Counted from the stretch's first letter, positions 35,744 to 50,553 are shown. The stretch: 64,000 nucleotides of DNA from Amaranthus tricolor (GCF_026212465.1 NC_080056.1:26183249-26247248), one strand, 5' to 3'. The notes: a model not told the origin generated them from the letters alone. A program made the numbers and translations.

Positions 35744-37766
35744 AAATTAACACGTAATTTCTACCATTTGACTATGATTTTCAATTCTAACCACTTAAAA
35801 AACAATAATATATACCAAATAGTTTTGTATGCCAAGTTTCGTGCAAAACAAAACAAGTTTTGGCTATTTTATGCGCAAAAGAGCCGAAAATGCTAAAAAA
35901 CGCATAAAATCGCAACTTAAACAAGTAATTTCTAGCATATGAGTATGATTTTCTATTCTAACCACTTCAACACAAGAATATATACCAAATAGTGTTGTGT
36001 TCCAAATTTCGTGCAAAAAAAAACCAAGTTTGAGCTACTTTATGCGTGAAAGTGCCAAAAAAGTTTAAAAACGCATAAAATCGCAACTTAACACGTAATT
36101 TCTATCATATGACTATGATTTTTAATTCTAACCACTTCCACACAATAATATATATTAAATAGAGTTGTGTGCCAAGTTTCGTGCAAAACAAACCAAGTTT
36201 GAGCTACTTTATGCGCAAAAAACGCCAAAAACACTTAAAAACCCATAAAATCGCAACCTAACACGTAATTTCTAGCATATGAGTACGATTTTCAATTCTA
36301 ACCACTTCAACACAATAATATATACAGAATAGTGTTGCGTGCCAAGTTTCGTGCAAAACAAACCAAGTTCGAGGTACTTTATGCGCAAAAGTGCTAAAAA
36401 TGCTTTAAAACCCTGAAAATCGCAAAATTAACACGTAATTTTCTACCATTTGACTATGATTTTCAATTCTAACCACTTAAACACAATAATATATACCAAA
36501 TAGTTTTGTATGCCAAGTTCCGTGCAAAACAAACCAAGTTTGCTACTTTATGCGAAAAACGCCAAAAACGCTTAAAAACTCTTAAAATCGCAATTTAACA
36601 TGTAGATTCTAGCATATGAGTATGATTTTCAATTCTAACCACTTCAACACAATAATACATCCCAAATAGTGTTGTGTGCCAAGTTTCGTGCAAAACAAAC
36701 AAAGTTTGAGCTACTTTAGGCACAAAAGTGCTAAAAAACGCTTAAAAACCCATAAAATCGCAACTTAACACGTAATTTCTAGCATATGAGTATGATTTTA
36801 AATTCTAACCACTTCAAACACAATAATATATACAGGATAGTGTTGCGTGCCAAGTTTCGTGCAAAACAAACCAAGTTACATTATTCGCAAAAGTGCTAAA
36901 AATGCTTTAAAACCCTTAAAATCGCTACTTAAACACGTAATTTCAAGCATTTGACTATGATTTTAAATTCTACCAACTTAATCACAATAATATATACCAA
37001 ATAGTTTTGTGTGCCAAGTTTCCGTGCAAAACAAACCAAGTTTGCAACTTTATGGGAAAAACGCCAAAAACGCTTAAAAACTCTTAAAATCGCAATTTAA
37101 CACGTAATTTCAAGCATATGAGTATGATTTTAAATTCTAACCACTTCAACACAATAATACATACCAAATAGTGTTGTGTGCCAAGTTTGGTGCAAACGAA
37201 CCAAGTTTGGGCTACTTTATTCGCAAAAAACGCCAAAAACACTTAAAAACCCATAAAATCGCAACTTAACACGTAATTTCTAGCATATGAGTATGATTTT
37301 CAATTCTAACCACTTCAACACAATAATATATACAGAATAGTGTTGCTTTTTAATTTTCGTGCAAAACAAACCAAGTTTGAGCTACTTTATGCGCAAAAGT
37401 GCTAAAAATGCTTTAAAACCCTTAAAATCGCAACATAACACGTAATTTCTAGCATTTGACTATGATTTTCAATTCTAACCAATTAAAAACAATAATATAT
37501 ACCAAATAGTTTTGTGTGCCAAGTTTCGTGCAAAACAAACCAAGTTTTAGCTATTTTATGCGCAAAAGTGCCAAAAACGCTTAAAAACCTTTAAAATCGC
37601 AACTTAACACGTAATTTCTAGCATTTGACAATGATTTTCAATTCTACCCACTTAATCACAATAATATATACCAAATAGTTTTGTGTGCCAAGTTCCGTGC
37701 AAAAGAAACCAAGCTTGCAACTTTATGCGAAAAACGCCAAAAACACTTAAAAACTCTTAAAATCGC
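35744..37766 (-). repeat. HOR unit, 12-mer starting with a k5/k1 hybrid
   Basis: The first monomer begins as k5 (aaattaacacg, ctaccatttgac, ttttgtatgcc) and ends as k1 (ttttggctatttta, gagccgaaaatgc). k2-k12 follow. Length 2,023 bp, about 10 bp longer than its duplicate at 45856-47868 through scattered single-base insertions. Confidence 0.83.
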
Positions 37767-40467
37767 AATTTAACCACGAAATTTCTAGCATATGAGTAGG
37801 ATTTTCAATTCTAACCACTTCAACACAATAATATATACCAAACAGTGTTGTGTGCCAAGTTTCGTGCAAACAAACCAAGTTTTGGCTATTTTTATGCGCA
37901 AAAAGAGCCGAAAATGCTAAAAAAAACGCATAAAATCGCAACTTAACAAGTAATTTCTAGCATATGAGTATGATTTTCTATTCTAACCACTTCAACATAA
38001 GAATATATACCAAATAGTGTTGTGTTACAAATTTCGTGCAAAAAAAAACCAAGTTTGAGCTACTTTATGCGTGAAAGTGCCAAAAATGTTTAAAAACGCA
38101 TAAAATCGCAACTTAACACGTAATTTCTATCATATGACTATGATTTTTAATTCTAACCACTTGCAGACAATAATATATATTAAATAGAGTTGTGTGCCAA
38201 GTTTCGTGCAAAACAAACCAAGTTTGAGCTACTTTATGCGCAAAAACGCCAAAAACACTTAAAAACCCATAAAATCGCAACTTAACACGTAATTTCTAGC
38301 ATATGAGTACGATTTTCAATTCTAACCACTTCAACACAATAATATATACAGAATAGTGTTGCGTGCCAAGTTTCGTGCAAAAGAAACCAAGTTCGAGGTA
38401 CTTTATGCGCAAAAGTGCTAAAAATGCTTTAAAACCCTGAAAATCGCAAATTAACACGTAATTTCTACCATTTGACTATGATTTTCAATTCTAACCACTT
38501 AAACACAATAATATATACCAAATAGTTTTTGTATGCCAAGTTCCGTGCAGAAACAAACCAAGTTTGCTACTTTATGCGAAAAAACGCCAAAAAACGCTTA
38601 AAAACTCTTAAAATCGCAATTTAACATGTAGATTCTAGCATATGAGTATGATTTTCAATTCTAACCACTTCAACACAATAATACATACCAAATAGTGTTG
38701 TGTGCCAAGTTTCGTGCAAAACAAACCAAGTTTGAGCTACTTTATGCACAAATGTGCTAAAAAGGCTTAAAAACCCATAAAATCGCAACTTAACACGTAA
38801 TTTCTAGCATATGAGAATGATTTTTAAATTCTAACCACTTCAACACAATAATATATACAGAATAGTGTTGCGTGCCAAGTTTCGTGCAAAACAAAACAAG
38901 TTACATTATTCTTAAAAGTGCTAAAATGCTTTAAAACCCTTAAAATCGCTACTTAACACGTAATTTCAAGCATTTGACTATGATTTTAAATTCTACCAAC
39001 TTAATCACAATAATATATACCAAATAGTTTTGTGTGCCAAGTTCCGTGCAAAACAAACCAAGTTTGCAACTTTATGCGAAAAACGCCAAAAACGCTTAAA
39101 AACTCTTAAAATCGCAATTTAACACATAATTTCAAGCATATGAGTATGATTTTAAATTCTAACCACTTCAACACACAATAATACATACCAAATAGTGTTG
39201 TGGTGCCAAGTTTGGTGCAAAACAAACCAAGTTTGGGCTACTTTATGCGCAAAAACGCCAAAAACACTTAAAAAACCCATAAAATCGCAACTTAACAACG
39301 TAATTTCTAGCATATGAGTATGATTTTCAATTCTAACCACTTCAACACAATAATATATACAGAATAGTGTTGCGTTTTAAGTTTCGTGCAAAACAAACCA
39401 AGTTTGAGCTACTTTATGCGCAAAAGTGCTAAAAATGCTTTAAAACCCTTAAAATCGCAACTTAACACCGTAATTTCTAGCATTTGACAATGATTTTCAA
39501 TTCTAACCAATTAAAAACAATAATATGTACCAAATAGTTTTGTGTGCCAAGTTTCGTGCAAAACAAACCAAGTTTTAGCTATTTATGCGCAAAAGTGCCA
39601 AAAATGCTTAAAAACCTTTAAAATCGCAACTTAACACGTAATTTCAAGCATTTGACTATGATTTTAAATTCTACCCACTTAATCACAATAATATATACCA
39701 AATAGTTTTGTGTGCCAAGTTCCGTGCAAAACAAACCAAGTTTGCAACTTTATGCGAAAAACGCCAAAAACGCTTAAAAACTCTTAAAATCGCAATTTAA
39801 CACGTAATTTCAAGCATATGAGTATGATTTTAAATTCTAACCACTTCAACACAATAATACATACCAAATAGTGTTGTGTGCCAAGTTTGGTGCAAAACAA
39901 ACCAAGTTTGGGCTACTTTATGCGCAAAAACGCCAAAAACACTTAAAAACCCATAAAATCGCAACTTAACACGTAATTTCTAGCATATGAGTATGATTTT
40001 CAATTCTAACCACTTCAACACAATAATATATACAGAATAGTGTTGCGTTTTAAGTTTCGTGCAAAACAAACCAAGTTTGAGCTACTTTATGCGCAAAAGT
40101 GCTAAAAATGCTTTAAAACCCTTAAAATCGCAACATAACACGTAATTTCTAGCATTTGACAATGATTTTCAATTCTAACCAATTAAAAACAATAATATAT
40201 ACCAAATAGTTTTGTGTGCCAAGTTTCGTGCAAAACAAACCAAGTTTTAGCTATTTTATGCGCAAAAGTGCCAAAAAACGCTTAAAAACCTTTAAAATCG
40301 CAACTTAACACGTAATTTCTAGCATTTGACAATGATTTTCAATTCTACCCACTTAATCACAATAATATATACCAAATAGTTTTGTGTGCCAAGTTCCGTG
40401 TAAAAGAAACCAAGCTTGCAACTTTATGCGAAAAACGCCAAAAACGCTTAAAAACTCTTAAAATCGC
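37767..40467 (-). repeat. HOR unit, 16-mer, copy 1
   Basis: k1-k12 plus a second k9-k12 block, 2,701 bp. It contains many extra single bases not found in its duplicate at 47869-50553, for example aaaaaaaacgc near 37918, gttttttgtatgcc near 38526, caacacacaata near 39172 and gttgtggtgcc near 39199. Confidence 0.83.
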
Positions 40468-42484
40468 AATTTAACACGAAATTTCAAGCATATGAGTAGG
40501 ATTTTCAATTCTAACCACTTCAACACAATAATATATACCAAACAGTGTTGTGTGCCAAGTTTCGTGCAAAACAAACCAAGTTTTGGCTATTTTTATGCGC
40601 AAAAGAGCCCGAAAATGCTAAACGCATAAAATCGCAACTTAACAAGTAATTTCTAGCATATGAGTATGACTTTCTATTCTAACCACTTCAACACAAGAAT
40701 ATATACCAAAAAGTGTTGTGTTCCAAATTTCGTGCAAAAAAACCAAGTTTGAGCTACTTTATGCGTGAAAGTGCCAAAAAAGTTTAAAAACGCATAAAAT
40801 CGCAACTTAACACGTAATTTCTATCATATGACTATGATTTTTAATTCTAACCACTTCCACACAATAATATATATTAAATAGTGTTGTGTGCCAAGTTTCG
40901 TGCAAAACAAACCAAGTTTGAGCTACTTTATGCGCAAAAACGCCAAAAACACTTAAAAACCCCATAAAATCGCAACTTAACACGTAATTTCTAGCATATG
41001 AGTATGATTTTCAATTCTAACCACTTCAACACAATAATAATTATAGAATAGTGTTGCGTGCCAAGTTTCGTGCAAAACAAACCAAGTTCGAGGTACTTTA
41101 TGCGCAAAAGTGCTAAAAATGCTTTAAAACCCTTAAAATCGCAAATTAACCACGTAATTTCTACCATTTGACTATGATTTTCAATTCTAACCACTTAAAC
41201 ACAATAATATATACCAAATAGTTTTGTATGCCAAGTTCCGTGCAAAACAAACCAAGTTTGCTACTTTATGCGAAAAACGCCAAAAACGCTTTAAAAACTC
41301 TGAAAATCGCAATTTAACATGTAGATTCTAGCATATGAGTATGATTTTCAATTCTAACCACTTCAACACAATAATACATACTAAATAGTGTTGTGTGCCA
41401 AGTTTCGTGCAAAACAAACCAAGTTTGAGCTACTTTATGCACAAAAGTGCTAAAAACGCTAAAAAACTCTTAAAATCGCAATTTAACACGTAATTTCAAG
41501 CATATGAGTATGATTTTAAATTCTAACCACTTCAACACAATAATATATACAGGATAGTGTTGCGTGCCAAGTTTCGTGCAAAACAAACCAAGTTACATTA
41601 TTCGCAAAAGTGCTAAAAATGCTTTAAAACCCTTAAAATCGCTACTTAACACGTAATTTCAAGCATTTGACTATGATTTTAAATTCTACCAACTTAATCA
41701 CAATAATATATACCAAATGGTTTTGTGTGCCAAGTTCCGTGCAAAACAAACCAAGTTTGCAACTTTATGCGAAAAACGCCAAAAACGCTTAAAAACTCTT
41801 AAAATCGCAATTTAACACGTAATTTCAAGCATATGAGTATGATTTTAAATTCTAACCACTTCAACACAATAATACATACCAAATAGTGTTGTGTGCCAAG
41901 TTTGGTGCAAAACAAACCAAGTTTGGGCTACTTTATTCGCAAAAACGCCAAAAACACTTAAAAACCCATAAAATCGCAACTTAACACGTAATTTCTAGCA
42001 TATGAGTATGATTTTCAATTCTAACCACTTCAACACAATAATATATACAGAATAGTGTTGCGTTTTAAGTTTCGTGCAAAACAAACCAAGTTTGAGCTAC
42101 TTTATGAGCAAAAGTGCTAAAAATGCTTTAAAAACCCTTAAAATCGCAACATAACACGTAATTTCTAGCATTTGACTATGATTTTCAATTCTAACCAATT
42201 AAAAACAATAATATATACCAAATAGTTTTTGTGTGCCAAGTTTCGTGCAAAACAAACCAAGTTTTAGCTATTTTATGCGCAAAAGTGCCAAAAACGCTTA
42301 AAAACCTTTAAAATCGCAACTTAACACGTAATTTCTAGCATTTGACAATGATTTTCAATTCTACCCACTTAATCACAATAATATATACCAAATAGTTTTG
42401 TGTGCCAAGTTCCGTGCAAAAGAAACCAAGCTTGCAACTTTATGCGAAAAACGCCAAAAACGCTTAAAAAACTCTTAAAATCGC
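40468..42484 (-). repeat. HOR unit, 12-mer at the junction of the two 10.1-kb copies
   Basis: k1-k12, 2,017 bp. k2 has accaaaaagtgttg. k4 has aattatagaatag. k6 has atactaaatag and ends aaaaaactctt. k8 has caaatggttttg. From about 40905 it repeats the sequence found from about 30775. Confidence 0.85.
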
Positions 42485-45166
42485 AATTTAACACGAAATT
42501 TCTAGCATATGAGTAGGATTTTCAATTCTAACCACTTCAACACAATAATATATACCAAACAGTGTTGTGTGCCAAGTTTCGTGCAAAACAAACCAAGTTT
42601 TGGCTATTTTATGCGCAAAAGAGCCGAAAATGCTAAAAAACGCATAAAATCGCAACTTAACAAGTAATTTCTAGCATATGAGTATGATTTTCTATTCTAA
42701 CCACTTCAACACAAGAATATATACCAAATAGTGTTGTGTTCCAAATTTCGTGCAAAAAAAAACCAAGTTTGAGCTAGTTTATGCGTGAAACCAAAAATGT
42801 TTAAAAACGCATAAAATCGCAACCTAACACGTAATTTCTATCATATGACTATGATTTTTAATTCTAACCACTTCCAGACAATAATATATATTAAATAGAG
42901 TTGTGTGCCAAGTTTCGTGCAAAACAAACCAAGTTTGAGCTACTTTATGCGCAAAAACGCCAAAAACACTTAAAAACCCATAAAATCGCAACTTAACACG
43001 TAATTTCTAGCATATGAGTACGATTTTCAATTCTAACCACTTCAACACAATAATATATACAGAATAGTGTTGCGTGCCAAGTTTCGTGCAAAACAAACCA
43101 AGTTCGAGCTACTTTATGCGCAAAAGTGCTAAAAATGCTTTAAAACCCTGAAAATCGCAAATTAACACGTAATTTCTACCATTTGACTATGATTTTCAAT
43201 TCTAACCACTTAAACACAATAATATATACCAAATAGTTTTGTATGCCAAGTTCCGTGCAAAACAAACCAAGTTTGCTACTTTATGCGAAAAACGCCAAAA
43301 ACGCTTAAAAACTCTTAAAATCGCAATTTAAAATGTAGATTCTAGCATATGAGTATGATTTTCAATTCTAACCACTTCAACACAATAATATATACCAAAT
43401 AGTGTTGTGTGCCAAGTTTCGTGCAAAACAAACCAAGTTTGAGCTACTTTATGCCCAAAAGTGCTAAAAACACTTAAAAACCCATAAAATCGCAACTTAA
43501 CACGTAATTTCTAGCATATGAGAATGATTTTAAATTCTAACCACTTCAACACAATAATATATACAGAATAGTGTTGCGTGCCAAGTTTCGTGCAAAACAA
43601 AACAAGTTACATTATTCTTAAAAGTGCTAAAAATGCTTTAAAACCCTTAAAATCGCTACTTAACACGTAATTTCAAGCATTTGACTATGATTTTAAATTC
43701 TACCCACTTAATCACAATAATATATACCAAATAGTTTTGTGTGCCAAGTTCCGTGCAAAACAAACCAAGTTTGCAACTTTATGCGAAAAAACGCCAAAAA
43801 CGCTTAAAAAGTCTTAAAATCGCAATTAAACACGTAATTTCAAGCATATGAGTATGATTATAAATTCTAACCACTTCAACACAATAATACATACCAAATA
43901 GTGTTGTGTGCCAAGTTTGGTGCAAAACAAACCAAGTTTGGGCTACTTTATGCGCAAAAACGCCAAAAACACTTAAAAACCCATAAAATCGCAAAACACG
44001 TAATTTCTAGCATATGAGTATGATTTTCAATTCTAACCACTTCAACACAATAATATATACAGAATAGTGTTGCGTTTTAAGTTTCGTGCAAAACAAACCA
44101 AGTTTGAGCTACTTTATGCGCAAAAGTGCTAAAAATTGTTTAAAACCCTTAAAATCGCAACTTAACACGTAATTTCTAGCATTTGACTATGATTTTCAAT
44201 TCTAACCAATTAAAAACAATAATATATACCAAATAGTTTTGTGTGCCAAGTTTCGTGCAAAACAAACCATGTTTTAGCTATTTTATGCGCAAAAGTGCCA
44301 AAAATGCTTAAAAACCTTTAAAATCGCAACTTAACACGTAATTTCTAGCATTTGACAATGATTTTCAATTCTACCCACTTAATCACAATAATATATACCA
44401 AATAGTTTTGTGTGCCAAGTTCCGTGCAAAACAAACCAAGTTTGCAACTTTATGCGAAAAACGCCAAAAACGCTTAAAAACTCTTAAAATCGCAATTTAA
44501 CACATAATTTCAAGCATATGAGTATGATTTTAAATTCTAACCACTTAAACACAATAATACATACCAAATAGTGTTGTGTGCCAAGTTTGGTGCAAAACAA
44601 ACCAAGTTTGGGCTACTTTATGCGCAAAAACGCCAAAAACACTTAAAACCCATAAAATCGCAACTGAACACGTAATTTCTAGCATATGAGTATGATTTTC
44701 AATTCTAACCACTTCAACACAATAATATATACAGAATAGTGTTGCGTTTTAAGTTTCGTGCAAAACAAACCAAGTTTGAGCTACTTTATGCGCAAAAGTG
44801 CTAAAAATGCTTTAAAACCCTTAACATCGCAACTTAACACGTAATTTCTAGCATTTGACTATGATTTTCAATTCTAACCAATTAAAAACAATAATATATA
44901 CCAAATAGTTTTGTGTGCCAAGTTTCGTGCAAAACAAACCAAGTTTTAGCTATTTTATGCGCAAAAGTGCCAAAAATGCTTAAAAAACCTTTAAAATCGC
45001 AACTTAACACGTAATTTCTAGCATTTGACAATGATTTTCAATTCTACCCACTTAATCACAATAATATATACCAAATAGTTTTGTGTGCCAAGTTCCGTGC
45101 AAAAGAAACCAAGCTTGCAACTTTATGCGATAAACGCCAAAAACGCTTAAAAACTCTTAAAATCGC
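42485..45166 (-). repeat. HOR unit, 16-mer, copy 2
   Basis: k1-k12 plus k9-k12, 2,682 bp, the counterpart of 32349-35052. It shares the private marks listed there, lacks the 13-bp duplication, and has its own 5-bp loss in k2 (gcgtgaaaccaaaaatg near 42784). Confidence 0.86.
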
Positions 45167-45855
45167 AATTTAACACGAAATTTCTAGCATATGAGTAGGA
45201 TTTTCAATTCTAACCACTTCAACACAATAATATATACCAAACAGTGTTGTGTGCCAAGTTTCGTGCAAAACAAACCAAGTTTTGGCTACTTTATGCGCAA
45301 AAGAGCCGAAAATGCCAAAAAACGCATAAAATCGCAACTTAACAAGTAATTTCTAGCATATGAGTATGACTTTCTATTCTAACCACTTCAACACAAGAAT
45401 ATATACCAAATAGTGTTGTGTTCCAAATTTCGTGCAAAAAAAACCAAGTTTAAAAATCGCAACTTAACCACTTTATGCGTGAAAGTGCCAAAAAAGTTTA
45501 AAAACGCATAAAATCGCAACTTAACACGTAATTTCTATCATATGACTATGATTTATAATTCTAACCACTTCCACACAATAATATATATTAAATAGAGTTG
45601 TGTGCCAAGTTTCGTGCAAAACAAACCAAGTTTGAGCTACTTTATGCGCAAAAACGCCAAAAACACTTAAAAACCCATAAAATCGCAACTTAACACGTAA
45701 TTTCTAGCATATGAGTATGATTTTCAATTCTAACCACTTCAACACAATAATATATACAGAATAGTGTTGCGTGCCAAGTTTCGTGCAAAACAAACCAAGT
45801 TCGAGCTACTTTATGCGCAAAAGTGCTAAAAATGCTTTAAAACCCTCAAAATCGC
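45167..45855 (-). repeat. HOR remnant, 4-mer (k1-k4), copy 2
   Basis: Counterpart of 35053-35743, 689 bp, with the same k2 internal insertion (45452-45469). The rearrangement therefore predates the 10.1-kb duplication. Confidence 0.84.
45452..45469 (-). other. Micro-insertion in k2, second copy
   Basis: The same aaaaatcgcaacttaacc replacement as at 35338-35355, 10,114 bp away, carried along by the large duplication. Confidence 0.75.
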
Positions 45856-47868
45856 AAATTAACACGTAATTTCTACCATTTGACTATGATTTTCAATTCT
45901 AACCACTTAAAAACAATAATATATACCAAATAGTTTTGTATGCCAAGTTTCGTGCAAAACAAACCAAGTTTTGGCTATTTTATGCGCAAAAGAGCCGAAA
46001 ATGCTAAAAAACGCATAAAATCGCAACTTAACAAGTAATTTCTAGCATATGAGTATGATTTTCTATTCTAACCACTTCAACACAAGAATATATACCAAAT
46101 AGTGTTTGTGTTCCAAATTTCGTGCAAAAAAAACCAAGTTTGAGCTACTTTATGCGTGAAAGTGCCAAAAAAGTTTAAAAACGCATAAAATCGCAACTTA
46201 ACACGTAATTTCTATCATATGACTATGATTTTTAATTCTAACCACTTCCACACAATAATATATATTAAATAGAGTTGTGTGCCAAGTTTCGTGCAAAACA
46301 AACCAAGTTTGAGCTACTTTATGCGCAAAAACGCCAAAAACACTTAAAAACCCATAAAATCGCAACCTAACACGTAATTTCTAGCATATGAGTACGATTT
46401 TCAATTCTAACCACTTCAACACAATAATATATACAGAATAGTGTTGCGTGCCAAGTTTCGTGCAAAACAAACCAAGTTCGAGGTACTTTATGCGCAAAAG
46501 TGCTAAAAATGCTTTTAAAACCCTGAAAATCGCAAATTAACACGTAATTTCTACCATTTGACTATGATTTTCAATTCTAACCACTTAAACACAATAATAT
46601 ATACCAAATAGTTTTGTATGCCAAGTTCCGTGCAAAACAAAAAGTTTGCTACTTTATGCGAAAAACGCCAAAAACGCTTAAAAACTCTTAAAATCGCAAT
46701 TTAACATGTAGATTCTAGCATATGAGTATGATTTTCAATTCTAACCACTTCAACACAATAATACATCCCAAATAGTGTTGTGTGCCAAGTTTCGTGCAAA
46801 ACAAACAAAGTTTGAGCTACTTTAGGCACAAAAGTGCTAAAAACGCTTAAAAACCCATAAAATCGCAACTTAACACGTAATTTCTAGCATATGAGTATGA
46901 TTTTAAATTCTAACCACTTCAACACAATAATATATACAGGATAGTGTTGCGTGCCAAGTTTCGTGCAAAACAAACCAAGTTACATTATTCGCAAAAGTGC
47001 TAAAAATGCTTTAAAACCCTTAAAATCGCTACTTAACACGTAATTTCAAGCATTTGACTATGATTTTAAATTCTACCAACTTAATCACAATAATATATAC
47101 CAAATAGTTTTGTGTGCCAAGTTCCGTGCAAAACAAACCAAGTTTGCAACTTTATGGGAAAAACGCCAAAAACGCTTAAAAACTCTTAAAATCGCAATTT
47201 AACACGTAATTTCAAGCATATGAGTATGATTTTAAATTCTAACCACTTCAACACAATAATACATACCAAATAGTGTTGTGTGCCAAGTTTGGTGCAAAAC
47301 GAACCAAGTTTGGGCTACTTTATTCGCAAAAACGCCAAAAACACTTAAAAACCCATAAAATCGCAACTTAACACGTAATTTCTAGCATATGAGTATGATT
47401 TTCAATTCTAACCACTTCAACACAATAATATATACAGAATAGTGTTGCTTTTTAAGTTTCGTGCAAAACAAACCAAGTTTGAGCTACTTTATGCGCAAAA
47501 GTGCTAAAAATGCTTTAAAACCCTTAAAATCGCAACATAACACGTAATTTCTAGCATTTGACTATGATTTTCAATTCTAACCAATTAAAAACAATAATAT
47601 ATACCAAATAGTTTTGTGTGCCAAGTTTCGTGCAAAACAAACCAAGTTTTAGCTATTTTATGCGCAAAAGTGCCAAAAACGCTTAAAAACCTTTAAAATC
47701 GCAACTTAACACGTAATTTCTAGCATTTGACAATGATTTTCAATTCTACCCACTTAATCACAATAATATATACCAAATAGTTTTGTGTGCCAAGTTCCGT
47801 GCAAAAGAAACCAAGCTTGCAACTTTATGCGAAAAACGCCAAAAACACTTAAAAACTCTTAAAATCGC
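45856..47868 (-). repeat. HOR unit, 12-mer starting with a k5/k1 hybrid, copy 2
   Basis: Counterpart of 35744-37766, 2,013 bp. Same hybrid, the same aaacaaagttt and tttaggcac in k6, and tttatgggaaaaacg in k8. Confidence 0.85.
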
Positions 47869-50553
47869 AATTTAACACGAAATTTCTAGCATATGAGTAG
47901 GATTTTCAATTCTAACCACTTCAACACAATAATATATACCAAACAGTGTTGTGTGCCAAGTTTCGTGCAAAACAAACCAAGTTTTGGCTATTTTATGCGC
48001 AAAAGAGCCGAAAATGCTAAAAAACGCATAAAATCGCAACTTAACAAGTAATTTCTAGCATATGAGTATGATTTTCTATTCTAACCACTTCAACATAAGA
48101 ATATATACCAAATAGTGTTGTGTTACAAATTTCGTGCAAAAAAAACCAAGTTTGAGCTACTTTATGCGTGAAAGTGCCAAAAATGTTTAAAAACGCATAA
48201 AATCGCAACTTAACACGTAATTTCTATCATATGACTATGATTTTTAATTCTAACCACTTGCAGACAATAATATATATTAAATAGAGTTGTGTGCCAAGTT
48301 TCGTGCAAAACAAACCAAGTTTGAGCTACTTTATGCGCAAAAACGCCAAAAACACTTAAAAACCCATAAAATCGCAACTTAACACGTAATTTCTAGCATA
48401 TGAGTACGATTTTCAATTCTAACCACTTCAACACAATAATATATACAGAATAGTGTTGCGTGCCAAGTTTCGTGCAAAAGAAACCAAGTTCGAGGTACTT
48501 TATGCGCAAAAGTGCTAAAAATGCTTTAAAACCCTGAAAATCGCAAATTAACACGTAATTTCTACCATTTGACTATGATTTTCAATTCTAACCACTTAAA
48601 CACAATAATATATACCAAATAGTTTTGTATGCCAAGTTCCGTGCAAAACAAACCAAGTTTGCTACTTTATGCGAAAAACGCCAAAAACGCTTAAAAACTC
48701 TTAAAATCGCAATTTAACATGTAGATTCTAGCATATGAGTATGATTTTCAATTCTAACCACTTCAACACAATAATACATACCAAATAGTGTTGTGTGCCA
48801 AGTTTCGTGCAAAACAAACCAAGTTTGAGCTACTTTATGCACAAAAGTGCTAAAAAGGCTTAAAAACCCATAAAATCGCAACTTAACACGTAATTTCTAG
48901 CATATGAGAATGATTTTAAATTCTAACCACTTCAACACAATAATATATACAGAATAGTGTTGCGTGCCAAGTTTCGTGCAAAACAAAACAAGTTACATTA
49001 TTCTTAAAAGTGCTAAAAATGCTTTAAAACCCTTAAAATCGCTACTTAACACGTAATTTCAAGCATTTGACTATGATTTTAAATTCTACCAACTTAATCA
49101 CAATAATATATACCAAATAGTTTTGTGTGCCAAGTTCCGTGCAAAACAAACCAAGTTTGCAACTTTATGCGAAAAACGCCAAAAACGCTTAAAAACTCTT
49201 AAAATCGCAATTTAACACATAATTTCAAGCATATGAGTATGATTTTAAATTCTAACCACTTCAACACAATAATACATACCAAATAGTGTTGTGTGCCAAG
49301 TTTGGTGCAAAACAAACCAAGTTTGGGCTACTTTATGCGCAAAAACGCCAAAAACACTTAAAAACCCATAAAATCGCAACTTAACACGTAATTTCTAGCA
49401 TATGAGTATGATTTTCAATTCTAACCACTTCAACACAATAATATATACAGAATAGTGTTGCGTTTTAAGTTTCGTGCAAAACAAACCAAGTTTGAGCTAC
49501 TTTATGCGCAAAAGTGCTAAAAATGCTTTAAAACCCTTAAAATCGCAACTTAACACGTAATTTCTAGCATTTGACAATGATTTTCAATTCTAACCAATTA
49601 AAAACAATAATATGTACCAAATAGTTTTGTGTGCCAAGTTTCGTGCAAAACAAACCAAGTTTTAGCTATTTTATGCGCAAAAGTGCCAAAAATGCTTAAA
49701 AACCTTTAAAATCGCAACTTAACACGTAATTTCAAGCATTTGACTATGATTTTAAATTCTACCCACTTAATCACAATAATATATACCAAATAGTTTTGTG
49801 TGCCAAGTTCCGTGCAAAACAAACCAAGTTTGCAACTTTATGCGAAAAACGCCAAAAACGCTTAAAAACTCTTAAAATCGCAATTTAACACGTAATTTCA
49901 AGCATATGAGTATGATTTTAATTTCTAACCACTTCAACACAATAATACATACCAAATAGTGTTGTGTGCCAAGTTTGGTGCAAAACAAACCAAGTTTGGG
50001 CTACTTTATGCGCAAAAACGCCAAAAACACTTAAAAACCCATAAAATCGCAACTTAACACGTAATTTCTAGCATATGAGTATGATTTTCAATTCTAACCA
50101 CTTCAACACAATAATATATACAGAATAGTGTTGCGTTTAAGTTTCGTGCAAAACAAACCAAGTTTGAGCTACTTTATGCGCAAAAGTGCTAAAAATGCTT
50201 TAAAACCCTTAAAATCGCAACATAACACGTAATTTCTAGCATTTGACAATGATTTTCAATTCTAACCAATTAAAAACAATAATATATACCAAATAGTTTT
50301 GGTGTGCCAAGTTTCGTGCAAAACAAACCAAGTTTTAGCTATTTTATGCGCAAAAGTGCCAAAAACGCTTAAAAACCTTTAAATCGCAACTTAACACGTA
50401 ATTTCTAGCATTTGACAATGATTTTCAATTCTACCCACTTAATCACAATAATATATACCAAATAGTTTTGTGTGCCAAGTTCCGTGTAAAAGAAACCAAG
50501 CTTGCAACTTTATGCGAAAAACGCCAAAAACGCTTAAAAACTCTTAAAATCGC
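47869..50553 (-). repeat. HOR unit, 16-mer, copy 2
   Basis: Counterpart of 37767-40467, 2,685 bp. Shared marks include acataagaatat and gttacaaattt in k2, cacttgcagac in k3, and aatatgtacc in the k11 of the first block. It has clean homopolymers where copy 1 has extra bases. Confidence 0.86.

Larger units (their letters stand above)
30775..40904 (-). repeat. 10.1-kb segmental tandem duplication, copy 1
   Basis: Matches 40905 to about 51000 in unit order and in private variants. The offset between k1 landmarks shrinks from 10,136 (32485/42621) through 10,114, 10,111 and 10,100 to 10,085 (40605/50690), because copy 1 has about 50 extra bases. Boundaries are approximate: just upstream of 30775 the sequence is k9 (gtttggtgc), while just upstream of 40905 it is k3 (ttaaatagtg). 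Confidence 0.8.
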
